A DNA stretch of 64,000 nucleotides from DASYTH01 sp035762905 (GTDB lineage Bacteria; Actinomycetota; Actinomycetes; Mycobacteriales; Pseudonocardiaceae), in NCBI RefSeq assembly GCF_035762905.1, contig NZ_DASUCC010000084.1, positions 1 through 64,000 of the forward strand. The letters run 5' to 3'. The position numbers were made by a program, and so were the translations under genes. A model generated the notes under the pieces. That model saw nothing but the letters and a program-made list of their open reading frames with translations. It did no database searches and had not been told where the DNA came from. The number at the start of each line of letters is the position of its first letter. The first letter of the stretch is position 1. Shown in pieces: positions 30,702 to 39,733 of this stretch.

Positions 30702-32000
30702 ATGTCGAAGCGGAGTTGGGGCGCGGCCGCGCTGGCCGTCCTCCTGTCCATCCCGCTGGCCGTCCTGCCGGCGGCCCAAGCCGCACCGGCAGACCATGGC
30801 CGGCGCGATGCCCGAACCGTCGGCTACTACACCCAGTGGAGCATCTACGGCCGCAACTTCGTGGTGCGCGACCTGATCTCGAACGGCAGCGCGCCGAAGC
30901 TCACGCACCTCAACTACGCCTTCGGGTTCCTCGACGAGCAGGGCAGCTGCGTCAGCGCCGACCCGTGGGCGGACTGGCAGCGCCCGTTCGGCGCCGAGCA
31001 GAGCGTCAACGGCCGCGCCGACGAGCCCGGCCAGGCACTCGCCGGGAACCTCAACCAGCTGCGGCAGCTCAAGGCGCGGTTCCCCCGGCTGCGCATCGCC
31101 ATCTCGCTCGGCGGCTGGACCGGGTCGCGGCACTTCTCCGACGCCGCGCTCACCCCGGCGTCCCGGGCCGCGCACGTCCGGTCCTGCATCGACATGTGGC
31201 TGCGCGGAAACCTGCCCGGCACCGCCCCCGGCGCGGCGGCCGGCGTGTTCGACGGCATCGACCTGGACTGGGAGTGGCCGGCGAGCGAGGCCAACCCGGG
31301 CAACGTGATCCGGCCGGAGGACAGGCAGAACTTCACCGCGCTGCTGCGTGAGTACCGGATCCAGCTCGCCGCGCTGAGCCGGACCACGCACCGGCAGTAC
31401 GACCTGACCGCGTTCCTGCCGGCCGACCCGGCCAAGATCGAGCGCGGCTTCGAGGTCCGCAAGATCTTCCGGTACCTGACCTTCGCCACCACCCAGGGCT
31501 ACGACTACCACGGTGCCTGGGACCCGATCACCAACCAGCAGTCCGCGCTGCGCACCCCGGCCGGCGACCCGACCGAGCCGAAGTTCAGCACCCAGGTCGT
31601 GATCGACGCGCTGGTGACCAGGGATGCGCCCCGGGACCGGCTGGTGCTTGGCGTGCCGTTCTTCAGCCGCGGCTGGACCGGGGTGCCGGAGGCGAACGAC
31701 GGAATGTTCCAGCCGGCGACCGGTCCGGCGCCGGGCAGCCTGGAGGCGGGCGTCGAGGACTACCGGTTCCTCAAGCCGCGGCTGGCCGAGTTCACCGTGC
31801 ACCGGGACAACCGGGCCGGCCATGCCTGGCTGTTCGACGGCACCACGCTGTGGACCTGGGACGACCCGGTGGAGATGACCCGCAAGGCCCGCTACGCCAG
31901 GGATCGCGGGCTCGGCGGGGTGATGATCTGGTCGCTGGACGGCGACACCGCCTCCGGTGAGCTGATCAGCGCGCTGCACCGGGGCCTGACCCGCCGCTGA
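30702..32000 (+). CDS. Secreted GH18 chitinase
   Basis: A 432-residue family 18 glycoside hydrolase. A Sec signal peptide (AALAVLLSIPLAVLPAAQAAPA) is followed directly by the TIM barrel: VGYYTQWSIYGRNF, LTHLNYAFGF, RIAISLGGWTGS and the catalytic DGIDLDWEWP near residues 182-191 (Asp-x2-Asp-x-Asp-x-Glu, all present). Further barrel motifs are TTQGYDYHGAWD, LGVPFFSRGW and GVMIWSLDGD. No chitin-binding module or linker is present. ATG 30702 is preceded by GGAGGTGA. Two dre-like sites upstream and an NgcEFG-type importer in the same window suggest it feeds chito-oligosaccharides to that transporter. A terminator follows. Confidence 0.95.
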   Translation: MSKRSWGAAALAVLLSIPLAVLPAAQAAPADHGRRDARTVGYYTQWSIYGRNFVVRDLISNGSAPKLTHLNYAFGFLDEQGSCVSADPWADWQRPFGAEQSVNGRADEPGQALAGNLNQLRQLKARFPRLRIAISLGGWTGSRHFSDAALTPASRAAHVRSCIDMWLRGNLPGTAPGAAAGVFDGIDLDWEWPASEANPGNVIRPEDRQNFTALLREYRIQLAALSRTTHRQYDLTAFLPADPAKIERGFEVRKIFRYLTFATTQGYDYHGAWDPITNQQSALRTPAGDPTEPKFSTQVVIDALVTRDAPRDRLVLGVPFFSRGWTGVPEANDGMFQPATGPAPGSLEAGVEDYRFLKPRLAEFTVHRDNRAGHAWLFDGTTLWTWDDPVEMTRKARYARDRGLGGVMIWSLDGDTASGELISALHRGLTRR

Positions 32001-32028
32001 CGTTCGTCGGGCTCCGGGTTCCGGGAGG

Positions 32029-32051
32029 TGGGCCGCGCTGCGCGCGGCCCA
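32029..32051 (+). terminator. Rho-independent-type hairpin after the chitinase
   Basis: A 10-bp perfect stem (GGGCCGCGC core at 32030-32038, complement at 32042-32050, plus one T-A pair) with a TGC loop, 29 bases after the stop codon. There is no U-run, as is common in high-GC actinobacteria. Confidence 0.65.
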
Positions 32052-32100
32052 GCCCCCCGGACCGGTTTGCTGAACTGGGGTTTCGGGTGCTGCAACTGGG

Positions 32101-32215
32101 GACTCGCGCATGGGATGGCGACTCGCCGGGTCGGTGCGGGGGTTCAGTTGCGGGAATCGGTGACTCGCCGAGGTAACACCGGGCCTTCGGCGAGTTCCCG
32201 GGCCCGGGTTGGTGA
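32101..32215. repeat. GACTCGCCGAG-type dispersed motif
   Basis: The non-coding gap 32001-32249 contains GACTCGC (32101), GACTCGCCG (32120), GACTCGCCGAG (32162) and the inverted form TTCGGCGAGT (32186). The same motif recurs twice with a 22-bp period at 43304-43337, also in non-coding DNA. No gene is apparent here. Confidence 0.45.
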
Positions 32216-32249
32216 GTTGCCGGGTCCGGGTTGGTGGGTTCCGGTCGGA

Positions 32250-33416
32250 TCAGACTTTGCCCAGGGCGGCGTCGAAGTCGTCGGTGAGGTCGGCCGGGTC
32301 TTCGATGCCGATGCTCAGCCGGATCAGGTCGTCGGTGATCCCGATCCGCTCCCGGTCCGCCGCGGACATCCCGGCGTGCGAGGTGGCGGCCGGCCTGGTG
32401 ATCAGCGACTCGACGCCGCCGAGGCTCGGTGCCACGTACGGGATCCGGAGCGCCTCGAAGAGGGCCTCGGCCGCCGCGACGCCGCCGGTCAGCCGGAAGC
32501 TCGCCATGCCGCCGAACCCGGACAGCAGCCGCGCGGCGTGCTCGTGGTCCGGATGGGTGGGCAGGCCGGGGTAGTGCACCTCGGCGACCTTCGGATGCTC
32601 GGCAAGGAACCGGGCCAGGGTGAGCGCGTTGTGGTTCTGCGCCCGGACCCGCACGGCCAGCGTCTTCAGCCCGCGGGCGAGCAGGAACCCGGCGTGCGGG
32701 TCGAGGCTGCCGCCGTAGAGGTTGAGCGTGTGCCGCACCCGGTCGACCAGCTCGGCGGACCCGGCCACGCAGCCGGCGACCAGGTCGGAGTGGCCGTTGA
32801 GGTACTTGGTCGCGCTGTGCATGACCAGGTCGAACCCGATCGACAGCGGCCGGAAGTTGACCGGGCTGGCGAACGTGTTGTCGATGACGGTGGTCAGGCC
32901 CTCCTGCCGGGCGAACGTGACGACGTCGCGCAGCCGGGCGACCCGGATCATCGGGTTGGTGATCGTCTCGACCAGGAACAGCCGGGTCTCCGGCCGGCGG
33001 GCCGCCGCCCAGGTCTCCGGCCGCCGCGGGTCGACGAACGTGTAGCTCCAGCCCAGCTCGGCGGCCTTCTGGGTGAGGAAGTCGTGCGTGCCGCCGTAGA
33101 GGCAGTCGCTGACCAGCGCGTGGTCGCCGGGCCGCAGCAGGGTGAGCAGCGTCGTGGTGATCGCGGCCATGCCCGACGCCGTGGCCAGGGCCGCCTCGGC
33201 GCCCTCGAGGGTGGCCAGCTTCTCGTGCAGGTACGCCTGCGACGGGGTGGAGTTGAGCCGGATGTACTTCATGTCGTGGTAGCCCGTGCCCGGCTCCACG
33301 GTGTAGACCGTGCCCTGGTAGATCGGGAAGACCAGGGAGCCCTCGGGCCCCGGCCGCCGCTCACCGCCGTGCACGGCGATCGTGTCGATGCGCGCGTCGT
33401 CACTGGGATGCACCAT
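32250..33416 (-). CDS. PLP-dependent trans-sulfuration enzyme (cystathionine gamma-synthase/lyase type)
   Basis: A 388-residue Cys/Met metabolism PLP enzyme. The start RIDTIAVHGGERRPGPEGSLVFPIYQ is typical. It has the phosphate-site tyrosine region TPSQAYLHEKLATLEGAEAALATASGMAAI, VIDNTFASPVNFRP, and the PLP lysine in MHSATKYLNGHSD. The C-terminal SLGGVESLITRPAATSHAGM and RLSIGIEDPADL are standard. Substrate choice (cystathionine gamma-synthase, gamma-lyase or methionine gamma-lyase) cannot be fixed. The cupin gene lies 17 bases upstream on the same strand, so they are probably co-transcribed. Confidence 0.9.
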   Translation of the reverse strand: MVHPSDDARIDTIAVHGGERRPGPEGSLVFPIYQGTVYTVEPGTGYHDMKYIRLNSTPSQAYLHEKLATLEGAEAALATASGMAAITTTLLTLLRPGDHALVSDCLYGGTHDFLTQKAAELGWSYTFVDPRRPETWAAARRPETRLFLVETITNPMIRVARLRDVVTFARQEGLTTVIDNTFASPVNFRPLSIGFDLVMHSATKYLNGHSDLVAGCVAGSAELVDRVRHTLNLYGGSLDPHAGFLLARGLKTLAVRVRAQNHNALTLARFLAEHPKVAEVHYPGLPTHPDHEHAARLLSGFGGMASFRLTGGVAAAEALFEALRIPYVAPSLGGVESLITRPAATSHAGMSAADRERIGITDDLIRLSIGIEDPADLTDDFDAALGKV

Positions 33417-33433
33417 GGCACCCAATATGCCGG

Positions 33434-33922
33434 TCAGACCCAGTGGTTGTCGTGCCGCAGGAAGAACTCGGCGCTCTCCTCGTGGGTCAGCTGCCGGCCG
33501 CGCGCGATCTCGGCCAGGGTCTCGAAGTAGTCCTCGCGCGGCGCCCCTGGGGTGAACAGCAGCAGCATCGAGGCCGGTTCGCCGGGCACGTTGCGGAACC
33601 CGTGGATGCCGCCCTGCGGGACGTACAGGAAGTCGCCGGCGGTCGCCTTGATCCACTCCTCGCCGTTGTAGAGCCGCACGGTGCCGGACAGGATGTAGAA
33701 CGACTCGGTGATGGTTCGGTGGAAATGCGGACCGGGACCGCTCTCCTGGGCGCCGAAGTTCCAGCGGTACAGCCCGAACTGGCCGTCGGTGGACGCTCCG
33801 CCGGCGAGGTAGTCCACGGTGCCGCCGGTGGGATAGGTGATGGCGGGCGGCTCGCCGTCCGGCCGGAAACGGGTGTCGATCTCGCCGGTGTCGCCGAAGT
33901 ACCGGGGGTCTGGGTAGGACAT
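33434..33922 (-). CDS. Cupin domain protein
   Basis: A 162-residue single-domain cupin. Motif 1 is GPGPHFHRTITESFYILSG (two His and a Glu, metal ligands) and motif 2 is GDFLYVPQGGIHGFRN (His). The C-terminal helix region (DYFETLAEIARGRQLTHEESAEFF) is common in small actinobacterial quercetinase-like cupins, which may act as dioxygenases, isomerases or sugar-binding proteins. Substrate unknown. It starts 145 bases from the divergent Opp-type operon, so this gap must contain both promoters. Confidence 0.82.
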   Translation of the reverse strand: MSYPDPRYFGDTGEIDTRFRPDGEPPAITYPTGGTVDYLAGGASTDGQFGLYRWNFGAQESGPGPHFHRTITESFYILSGTVRLYNGEEWIKATAGDFLYVPQGGIHGFRNVPGEPASMLLLFTPGAPREDYFETLAEIARGRQLTHEESAEFFLRHDNHWV

Positions 33923-33950
33923 GCCGTCACCCTGTCATACCGGTTCGCCG

Positions 33951-33968
33951 GCTTAACCGCTTTACCAG
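33951..33968. promoter_or_regulatory. Candidate LacI-type operator before the Opp-type operon
   Basis: GCTTAACCGCTTTACCAG resembles GCTTAACCGAAAAAGTTC at 42157 (beta-mannosidase/LacI promoter) and GCTTAAACGGTTAACCAG at 43276 (LacI end). All three share GCTTAA followed by a central CG, the LacI-family hallmark. Inferred operator of the LacI regulator at 42241. Confidence 0.4.
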
Positions 33969-34067
33969 GCATTCCTCCCAAGTCACGGTTGTAACCAGGG
34001 GATTGACGACGGATACACACAGTGGTTCGCTTGCCGTTACTTATCCGGTTCAGTGGAGGTGGGCACC

Positions 34068-35831
34068 ATGCGAACCAGGTCCAGGTCCCTGTTGGCGCTC
34101 GCGGCGGCGGCCGCGCTGGCGCTGGCCGGCTGCACGAGCGGCGACGGCTCCAGCCCGCCCGGCGGGGTACCGGGTGGCGCGCCGGACAACCAGCCCGCGT
34201 CCTACCCGCGCAACGAGACGCTGTTCACCAGCGGCACGCAGTGGGGTCCGCCGTCCAACTGGAACCCGATCATGAACTGGACCTACGCGACCGGTACCCT
34301 CGGCTACGTCTACGAGACGCTGTTCCTCTACGACCCGCAGGCCGACAAGTACGAGCCGTGGCTCGCCGAGAGCGGCGGCTGGACCAGCGACACCACCTAC
34401 GAGGTCAAGCTGCGCGACGGCATCACCTGGACCGACGGCAAGCCGCTGACCGCCGCGGACGTGGTGTTCACCGCGGAGTTGGGCAAGCGGATGAAGGCCG
34501 TCCCGTACAGCAACCTGTGGAACTTCCTGCAGAGCGCCGAGGCATCGGACGACCGGACGGTCAGGTTCACCTTCGGCGCCGCGCCGAACTACCAGCAGTG
34601 GGCCAACTGGATCTACTTCAACGCGATCGTGCCCAAGCACCTGTGGGAGAGCAAGTCCGAGCAGGACGTGACCGCGGGCGCCAACGAGAACCCGGTCGGC
34701 ACCGGTCCGTACAAGTACCAGACCCACGACCAGGACCGGCAGGTCTGGGTGAAGAACGACAGCTGGTGGGGCAAGGAGAAGCTCAACCTGGACGTCAAAC
34801 CCAAGTACATCGTGGACATCGTCAACTCCAGCAACGAGGCCGCGCTCGGCCTGCTGCTGCAGGGCGGCATCGACCTGTCCAACAACTTCCTGCCCGGCAT
34901 CGCCACCCTGGTCAAGGGCGGTTACAAGCTGCAGACCTACTTCCCGGAAGCTCCGTTCATGCTCTCGGCCAACACCACCTGGCTGGTGCTGAACACCAAG
35001 AAGAAGCCGATGGACGACGCGGCGTTCCGCCGGGCGCTGGCCAACTCGATCGACGTCAACAAGATCGTCAACGGCGTGTACGGCCAGATCGTGCGACCGG
35101 CCAACCCCACCGGCCTGCTGCCGATCTGGGACAAGTACATCGACCAGGGCGTGGTTTCCGAGCTGGGCTTCGGCTTCGACACCAACAAGGCCAAGTCCAT
35201 CCTGGCCGGCGCCGGATACCGGGACACCAACGGCGACGGCCTGGTCGAGGCGCCGGACGGCTCGCCGATCGAGCTCAGCCTGGCCGTGCCGACCGGATGG
35301 ACCGACTGGCAGGAGGCGATCCGGGTGGTCGCCGAGGGCGCCAAGGCGGCCGGCATCAACATCAAGACCGAGTTCCCGGCCGACACCGCCATCCAGGACA
35401 TGCGGGCCAGCGGCGGCTTCGACATGATCCTGAACAACGAGCGCCAGATCGACAACACGCCGTGGACCTACTACGACTACGTGTTCCGGTTGCCGGTTCA
35501 GGAGAAGCAGACCACGGTCAACTTCGGCCGGTACGAGAACCAGCAGGCTTGGGACCTGGTCAACCAGCTGGACAAGACCAAGATCGAAGACGTCGACGGG
35601 ATGAAGCGGATCACCGCGCAGCTGCAACGCGTCCAGCTCGCCGAGATGCCGGTTATTCCGTTGTGGTACAACGGTTTGTGGTCTCAGGTCAGTAACGCGG
35701 TGTGGACCAACTGGCCGGCGGCGACGGACAACGCGCCGAAGTACCTGCCGACCACCTGGCGCGGCTACCTGCAGCGCGGCTCGATCAAGATGCTGGCCGA
35801 CCTGAAGCCCGCACCGCCGGCGAACAAGTAG
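34068..35831 (+). CDS. Opp-type ABC transporter substrate-binding lipoprotein
   Basis: A 587-residue family 5 (SBP_bac_5) binding protein. A signal peptide (SRSLLALAAAAALALAGC) ends in the lipobox LAGC, so it is lipidated on the outer membrane face. The SBP_bac_5 pattern is clear: YEPWLAESGGW, LRDGITWTDGKPLTAADVVFT, NPVGTGPYKY, AFRRALANSIDVNKIVNGVYGQIVRPA and VFRLPVQ. Family members take peptides, but several carry oligosaccharides (for example mannan and cello-oligosaccharide systems). The adjacent beta-mannosidase and LacI regulator suggest manno-oligosaccharides here. ATG 34068 follows GGAGGTGGG. It opens a five-gene operon. Confidence 0.9.
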   Translation: MRTRSRSLLALAAAAALALAGCTSGDGSSPPGGVPGGAPDNQPASYPRNETLFTSGTQWGPPSNWNPIMNWTYATGTLGYVYETLFLYDPQADKYEPWLAESGGWTSDTTYEVKLRDGITWTDGKPLTAADVVFTAELGKRMKAVPYSNLWNFLQSAEASDDRTVRFTFGAAPNYQQWANWIYFNAIVPKHLWESKSEQDVTAGANENPVGTGPYKYQTHDQDRQVWVKNDSWWGKEKLNLDVKPKYIVDIVNSSNEAALGLLLQGGIDLSNNFLPGIATLVKGGYKLQTYFPEAPFMLSANTTWLVLNTKKKPMDDAAFRRALANSIDVNKIVNGVYGQIVRPANPTGLLPIWDKYIDQGVVSELGFGFDTNKAKSILAGAGYRDTNGDGLVEAPDGSPIELSLAVPTGWTDWQEAIRVVAEGAKAAGINIKTEFPADTAIQDMRASGGFDMILNNERQIDNTPWTYYDYVFRLPVQEKQTTVNFGRYENQQAWDLVNQLDKTKIEDVDGMKRITAQLQRVQLAEMPVIPLWYNGLWSQVSNAVWTNWPAATDNAPKYLPTTWRGYLQRGSIKMLADLKPAPPANK

Positions 35832-35874
35832 CGCACTCGCCCACCCCGGCCCGCAACCGCGACGAGGAGGTCAC

Positions 35875-36870
35875 GTGCGGCGGTACTTCGCGCGCAAGCT
35901 GCTCATCTACCTGCTCACCTTCTTCGTCGCGGTGACGATCAACTGGATGATCCCCCGGTTCATGCCGGGGGATCCCATCGAGAGCATGCTCACCCGGGCC
36001 GGGGTGCGTACGCCGGAGTCCGCCGAGGCCATGCGGGAGTACTTCAACAGCCTGTTCGGCCTGGACACTCCGATCCTGGAGCAGTACTTCTCGTTCTGGT
36101 CGGGGTTGCTGCGCGGCGACCTCGGCCTGAGCCTGTGGCTGTTCCCGCAGGAGGTCACCACGGTGATCCTGAACGCGGTGCCGTACACGCTGGCGCTGCT
36201 GATCCCGGCGATCCTGCTCAGCTACTGGGCGGGAAACAGGTTCGGCGCCTACGCGGCCCGGCGCAAGGTGATGGACAACGCCGTGCTGCCGGTCTGGTAC
36301 GTGCTGACCGCAACGCCCTACATGTGGCTGGCCATCCTGCTGGCCTGGAGCCTCGGCATCGTCGCCGGGTTCTTCCCGGTCGCAGGCGGCTACAGCTTTC
36401 TGCTCGCCCCGTCGTTCTCCTTCGAGTTCATCGCCAGCCTGATCGCCCACTGGTTCCTGCCGTTCCTGTCGCTGTTCCTGGTCGCGTTCGGCGGCTGGGC
36501 GATCGGGATGCGCAACCTGATCATCTACGAGTTGGAGTCGGACTACTCGAACTACCTGCGGGCGCTCGGCGCGCCCGGCAAGCTGGTCCGGGACTACGCC
36601 TACCGCAACGCCCGGCTGCCGCAGATCACCGGCCTCGCCCTGCAACTCGGGGTGATCGTCGGCGGCGCGGTGGTCACCGAGATCGTGTTCTCCTATCCCG
36701 GGCTCGGCTACCTGGTGCTCAAGGCGATCGAGAGCGGCGACTTCTTCCTGCTGCAGGGCGTGTTCCTGTTCATCGTGATCGGCGTGCTGGTCGCCAACTT
36801 CATCGTCGACATCGTCTATGTGCTGGTCGATCCGCGCACCAGGGTCGGAATGGGAGGGACGGACGCATGA
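35875..36870 (+). CDS. ABC transporter permease (DppB/OppB type)
   Basis: A 331-residue permease with about six membrane helices. The first is residues 9-30 (LLIYLLTFFVAVTINWMIPRF), immediately followed by MPGDP, the DppB signature. A periplasmic loop (TRAGVRTPESAEAMREYFNSLFGLD) and the ATPase-coupling EAA-like stretch ESDYSNYLRALGAPGKLVRDYAYRNARLPQ near residues 220-250 follow. GTG 35875 is preceded by GGAGG. Its stop overlaps the second permease (ATGA). In this family it forms the translocation pore with the DppC-type partner. Confidence 0.9.
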   Translation: MRRYFARKLLIYLLTFFVAVTINWMIPRFMPGDPIESMLTRAGVRTPESAEAMREYFNSLFGLDTPILEQYFSFWSGLLRGDLGLSLWLFPQEVTTVILNAVPYTLALLIPAILLSYWAGNRFGAYAARRKVMDNAVLPVWYVLTATPYMWLAILLAWSLGIVAGFFPVAGGYSFLLAPSFSFEFIASLIAHWFLPFLSLFLVAFGGWAIGMRNLIIYELESDYSNYLRALGAPGKLVRDYAYRNARLPQITGLALQLGVIVGGAVVTEIVFSYPGLGYLVLKAIESGDFFLLQGVFLFIVIGVLVANFIVDIVYVLVDPRTRVGMGGTDA

Positions 36871-37820
36871 TCATCCCCGACGAGACCGGCCGTCCGGACG
36901 AGTCGCCGATCTCCGAGCCGACCCCGGTGGTGGCGGCGGTGCCCGGCATCGGCGGCGTGCCCGGCGCTGTCCGGGTGATCCGGCGCGAGGCGGTGTACTT
37001 CGCCCTGCGCAACAAGAAGCTCGTCGGCGGGCTGACCGTCGTGCTGGTGTTCCTGCTGGTCGGGCTGTTCGGTCCGGTGTTCACCGGGCCGGATCCCTTG
37101 GCCTACGTCGGACCGCCGGCACAGGCTCCGTCCGGGGAGTACTGGTTCGGCACCACCACGTTCGGGCAGGACGTGTTCGGCCAGTTCGCGCACGGCCTGC
37201 GGGCAACGTTCTTCGTCGGGTTCTTCGCCGGGCTGCTGGCCGCGGTGCTTGGCATGCTGGTCGGGTTCACCGCCGGCTACCGCGGCGGGCTGGTCGACGA
37301 GGTGCTCAACATGATCACCAACATCGTGCTGGTGCTGCCGGTGCTGGCCGTGCTGCTGATCATCGCGGCCTACCTCGAGGTGCGCAGCGTCCAGGTCCAG
37401 GCCCTGATCATCGGGGTGTTCTCCTGGCCGTGGGTGGCAAGGGCGGTCCGGGCGCAGACACTTACCTTGCGCGCCAGGGAGTTCGTCGACCTGGCCCGGC
37501 TCTCCGGTGCGCCGGTGCGCCGGATCGTGTTCCGGGAGATCGCCCCGAACATGGCCTCCTACCTGTTCATGGTCTTCATCCTGCTGTTCGGCGGGGCGGT
37601 GCTGTTCGCCGCGACGCTGGACTTCATCGGGCTCGGCCCGACGGACGGAATCTCGCTCGGCCTGATGCTGAACTACTCGGTCAAGTGGAGCGCGCTGCAT
37701 CTGGGTCTGTGGTGGTGGTTCATCCCGCCGGGACTGGGCATCACGGCCATCGTCGGCGCGCTCTACATCATGAACGTCGGCCTGGACGAGGTGTTCAACC
37801 CCAAGTTGAGGGAGATGTAG
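36867..37820 (+). CDS. ABC transporter permease (DppC/OppC type)
   Basis: A 317-residue permease. A 50-residue cytoplasmic N-terminus leads to the first helix (LTVVLVFLLVGLFGPVFTGPDP); EYWFGTTTFGQDVFGQFAHGLRATFFVG is the classic DppC/OppC motif (here split as EYWFGTTTFGQDVFGQFAHG). The coupling loop is LRAREFVDLARLSGAPVRRIVFREIAPN near residues 200-228. It overlaps the first permease by 4 bp and is followed three bases later by the ATPase gene, so the operon is tightly coupled. Confidence 0.9.
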   Translation: MIIPDETGRPDESPISEPTPVVAAVPGIGGVPGAVRVIRREAVYFALRNKKLVGGLTVVLVFLLVGLFGPVFTGPDPLAYVGPPAQAPSGEYWFGTTTFGQDVFGQFAHGLRATFFVGFFAGLLAAVLGMLVGFTAGYRGGLVDEVLNMITNIVLVLPVLAVLLIIAAYLEVRSVQVQALIIGVFSWPWVARAVRAQTLTLRAREFVDLARLSGAPVRRIVFREIAPNMASYLFMVFILLFGGAVLFAATLDFIGLGPTDGISLGLMLNYSVKWSALHLGLWWWFIPPGLGITAIVGALYIMNVGLDEVFNPKLREM

Positions 37821-37823
37821 CCG

Positions 37824-38774
37824 ATGACATTGCGGGTCACCGGCCTCAAGGTCTACTACCGGACGCTGCGCGGGGACGTGCGGGCGCTTGACGACGTCAC
37901 GTTCGGCGTGGAGGACGGCGAGATCATGGGCGTGGCCGGGGAGTCCGGCTGCGGGAAGTCCACCCTGGGCAAGAGCCTGATCCGGCTGGACGGGCGGATG
38001 CGCTACGTCGAGGGCCGGGTCGACCTGGACTACAAGGAACTGCCCATCTGGGACGACGCGGACATGAACGACTTCCGGTACAAGGAGGTCTCGCTGATCC
38101 CGCAGTACGCGATGAGCGCGCTGAACCCGACCCGCAAGATCGGCCTGATGGTGCGGGACCTGTTGGAGTCCCGGGGCATCCCGTTCGACACGGTGTCCGC
38201 CGAGCTGGAGCGCAGGCTCGGGCTGGTCGGGCTGGACCGGGAGGTGCTCGGCCGCTACCCGATCGAGCTGTCCGGCGGGATGAAGCAGCGCGCGGTCATG
38301 GTGCTCGCCACGCTGCTCAACCCGTCGCTGCTGATCGCCGACGAGATCACCTCGGCGCTGGACGTGTCCACCCAGCGCGCGGTCGCCGAGGCGCTGGTCG
38401 GCTTCCGGGACAACGGGTTCGTGGACAGCCTGATCGTGATCACGCACGACATCTCGCTGGTGTACCAGATCGCCGACACGATCATGGTGATGTACGCGGG
38501 AAAGCTGGCCGAGAAGGCGCCGACCGACGTGCTGGTCAACTCGCCTCGGCACCCGTACACCCAGCTGCTGATCTCCTCGCTGCCCGAGGTTGGCGTGCGC
38601 TACGAGGGCAAGCGGCTGAGCGGGATTCCGGGCAGCCCGCCCGCGCTGCTCAACCCGCCGTCTGGCTGCCGGTTCCGGGACCGCTGCCCGGTCGCGTTCG
38701 ACAAGTGCGGCGAGGAGCCGCCGTTCGTCGAGATCGGGCCGGACCACTTCGCCGCCTGCTGGAGGGCCTCGTAG
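37824..38774 (+). CDS. ABC transporter ATP-binding protein (DppD/OppD type)
   Basis: A 316-residue ATPase. Walker A is GESGCGKST, the Q-loop is LIPQYAMSALNP, the signature is LSGGMKQRA and Walker B is LLIADEITSALD, with the switch His in ITHDI. The C-terminal oligopeptide-transporter extension is present with its cysteines (PPSGCRFRDRCPVAFDKC...AACW), the region known to bind an iron-sulfur cluster in some Dpp ATPases. It is partner of the following ATPase. Confidence 0.93.
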   Translation: MTLRVTGLKVYYRTLRGDVRALDDVTFGVEDGEIMGVAGESGCGKSTLGKSLIRLDGRMRYVEGRVDLDYKELPIWDDADMNDFRYKEVSLIPQYAMSALNPTRKIGLMVRDLLESRGIPFDTVSAELERRLGLVGLDREVLGRYPIELSGGMKQRAVMVLATLLNPSLLIADEITSALDVSTQRAVAEALVGFRDNGFVDSLIVITHDISLVYQIADTIMVMYAGKLAEKAPTDVLVNSPRHPYTQLLISSLPEVGVRYEGKRLSGIPGSPPALLNPPSGCRFRDRCPVAFDKCGEEPPFVEIGPDHFAACWRAS

Positions 38775-38776
38775 CC

Positions 38777-39733
38777 ATGTTGCGACTGGACGGGATCTCG
38801 AAGTCGTTCCGGATCGGCGTGCTCGGCAGCCGGTACGTGCCCGCGGTGCGGGACGTGAGCTTCGAGCTGCGGCCGGGCGAGGTGGTCTCGCTGATCGGGG
38901 AGAGCGGCAGCGGCAAGACCACGATCGGCCGGATGGTGCTGCGCCTGCTCCCGGTCAGCCGGGGGACGATCACGTTCGACGGCAAGGACATCGCGGCGTT
39001 CCACGGGCGCGGGCTGAAGGACTACTACCGCACCGTGCAGGGCGTGTTCCAGGACCCGTTCAGCTCCTACAACCCGGTGTTCAAGGCGGACCGGGTGTTC
39101 GCCATGATCCGCACCGGATACTTTCCCCGGATCCGCGACGCGGTCTGGCGCGAGAAGGTCGAGGATGCCCTGATCGCGGTCCGGCTGCGGCCCGAGACGG
39201 TGCTGGACAAGTACCCGCACCAGCTCTCCGGCGGCCAGCTGCAGCGCCTGCTGATCGCCAGGGCGCTGCTGCTGGACATCAAGCTGCTGGTGGCCGACGA
39301 GATCATCAGCATGCTCGACGCGTCCACCCGGATCGACGTGCTGAACCTGTTGGGCGACCTCAAGGAACGCGGCCTCGCCATCCTGTTCATCACCCACGAC
39401 CTGGCCCTCGGCAACTACGTCAGCGACCAGACGGTGATCCTGCGCCGGGGCAACGTGGTCGAGGCCGGCGCGACCGGCGCCGTGTTCGGCAATCCCACCC
39501 ACCCGTACACCCGGCGGCTGCTGTCCTCGGTGCCGCAGCTGCACCGGAAGTGGGAGCAGGTCGAGTCGGAGCTGTCCGGTGTGGCCGGCCGGTGCCCGGT
39601 GCACACGGCGAACGACGCGGGCGCCGCGCTGGCCGAGGTGTCCGACGACCACCGGGTCGCCTGCCTCGCCCTCGGCGAGGACCGGCCGTGCCCCGACTCG
39701 GCCGCGGTCAGCGCCGGGACAGCAGGTCGTTGA
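38777..39733 (+). CDS. ABC transporter ATP-binding protein (DppF/OppF type)
   Basis: A 318-residue ATPase. Walker A is GESGSGKTT, followed by GVFQDPFSSYNPVF, signature LSGGQLQRL and Walker B LLVADEIISMLD, with switch His in ITHDL. The oligopeptide C-terminal domain (NPTHPYTRRLLSSVPQLH) is present. Its cysteines are partly retained (GRCPVHTAND...VACLALGEDRPCP). ATG 38777 is used since it directly follows the upstream stop. Its 3' end overlaps the convergent beta-mannosidase gene by 26 bp. Confidence 0.92.
   Translation: MLRLDGISKSFRIGVLGSRYVPAVRDVSFELRPGEVVSLIGESGSGKTTIGRMVLRLLPVSRGTITFDGKDIAAFHGRGLKDYYRTVQGVFQDPFSSYNPVFKADRVFAMIRTGYFPRIRDAVWREKVEDALIAVRLRPETVLDKYPHQLSGGQLQRLLIARALLLDIKLLVADEIISMLDASTRIDVLNLLGDLKERGLAILFITHDLALGNYVSDQTVILRRGNVVEAGATGAVFGNPTHPYTRRLLSSVPQLHRKWEQVESELSGVAGRCPVHTANDAGAALAEVSDDHRVACLALGEDRPCPDSAAVSAGTAGR

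Noticed and set aside
34068..39733. Annotation of the Opp-type system as a dipeptide importer
   Set aside because: The only linked genes are a beta-mannosidase and a LacI regulator, so peptide transport is the less likely reading, though not excluded.
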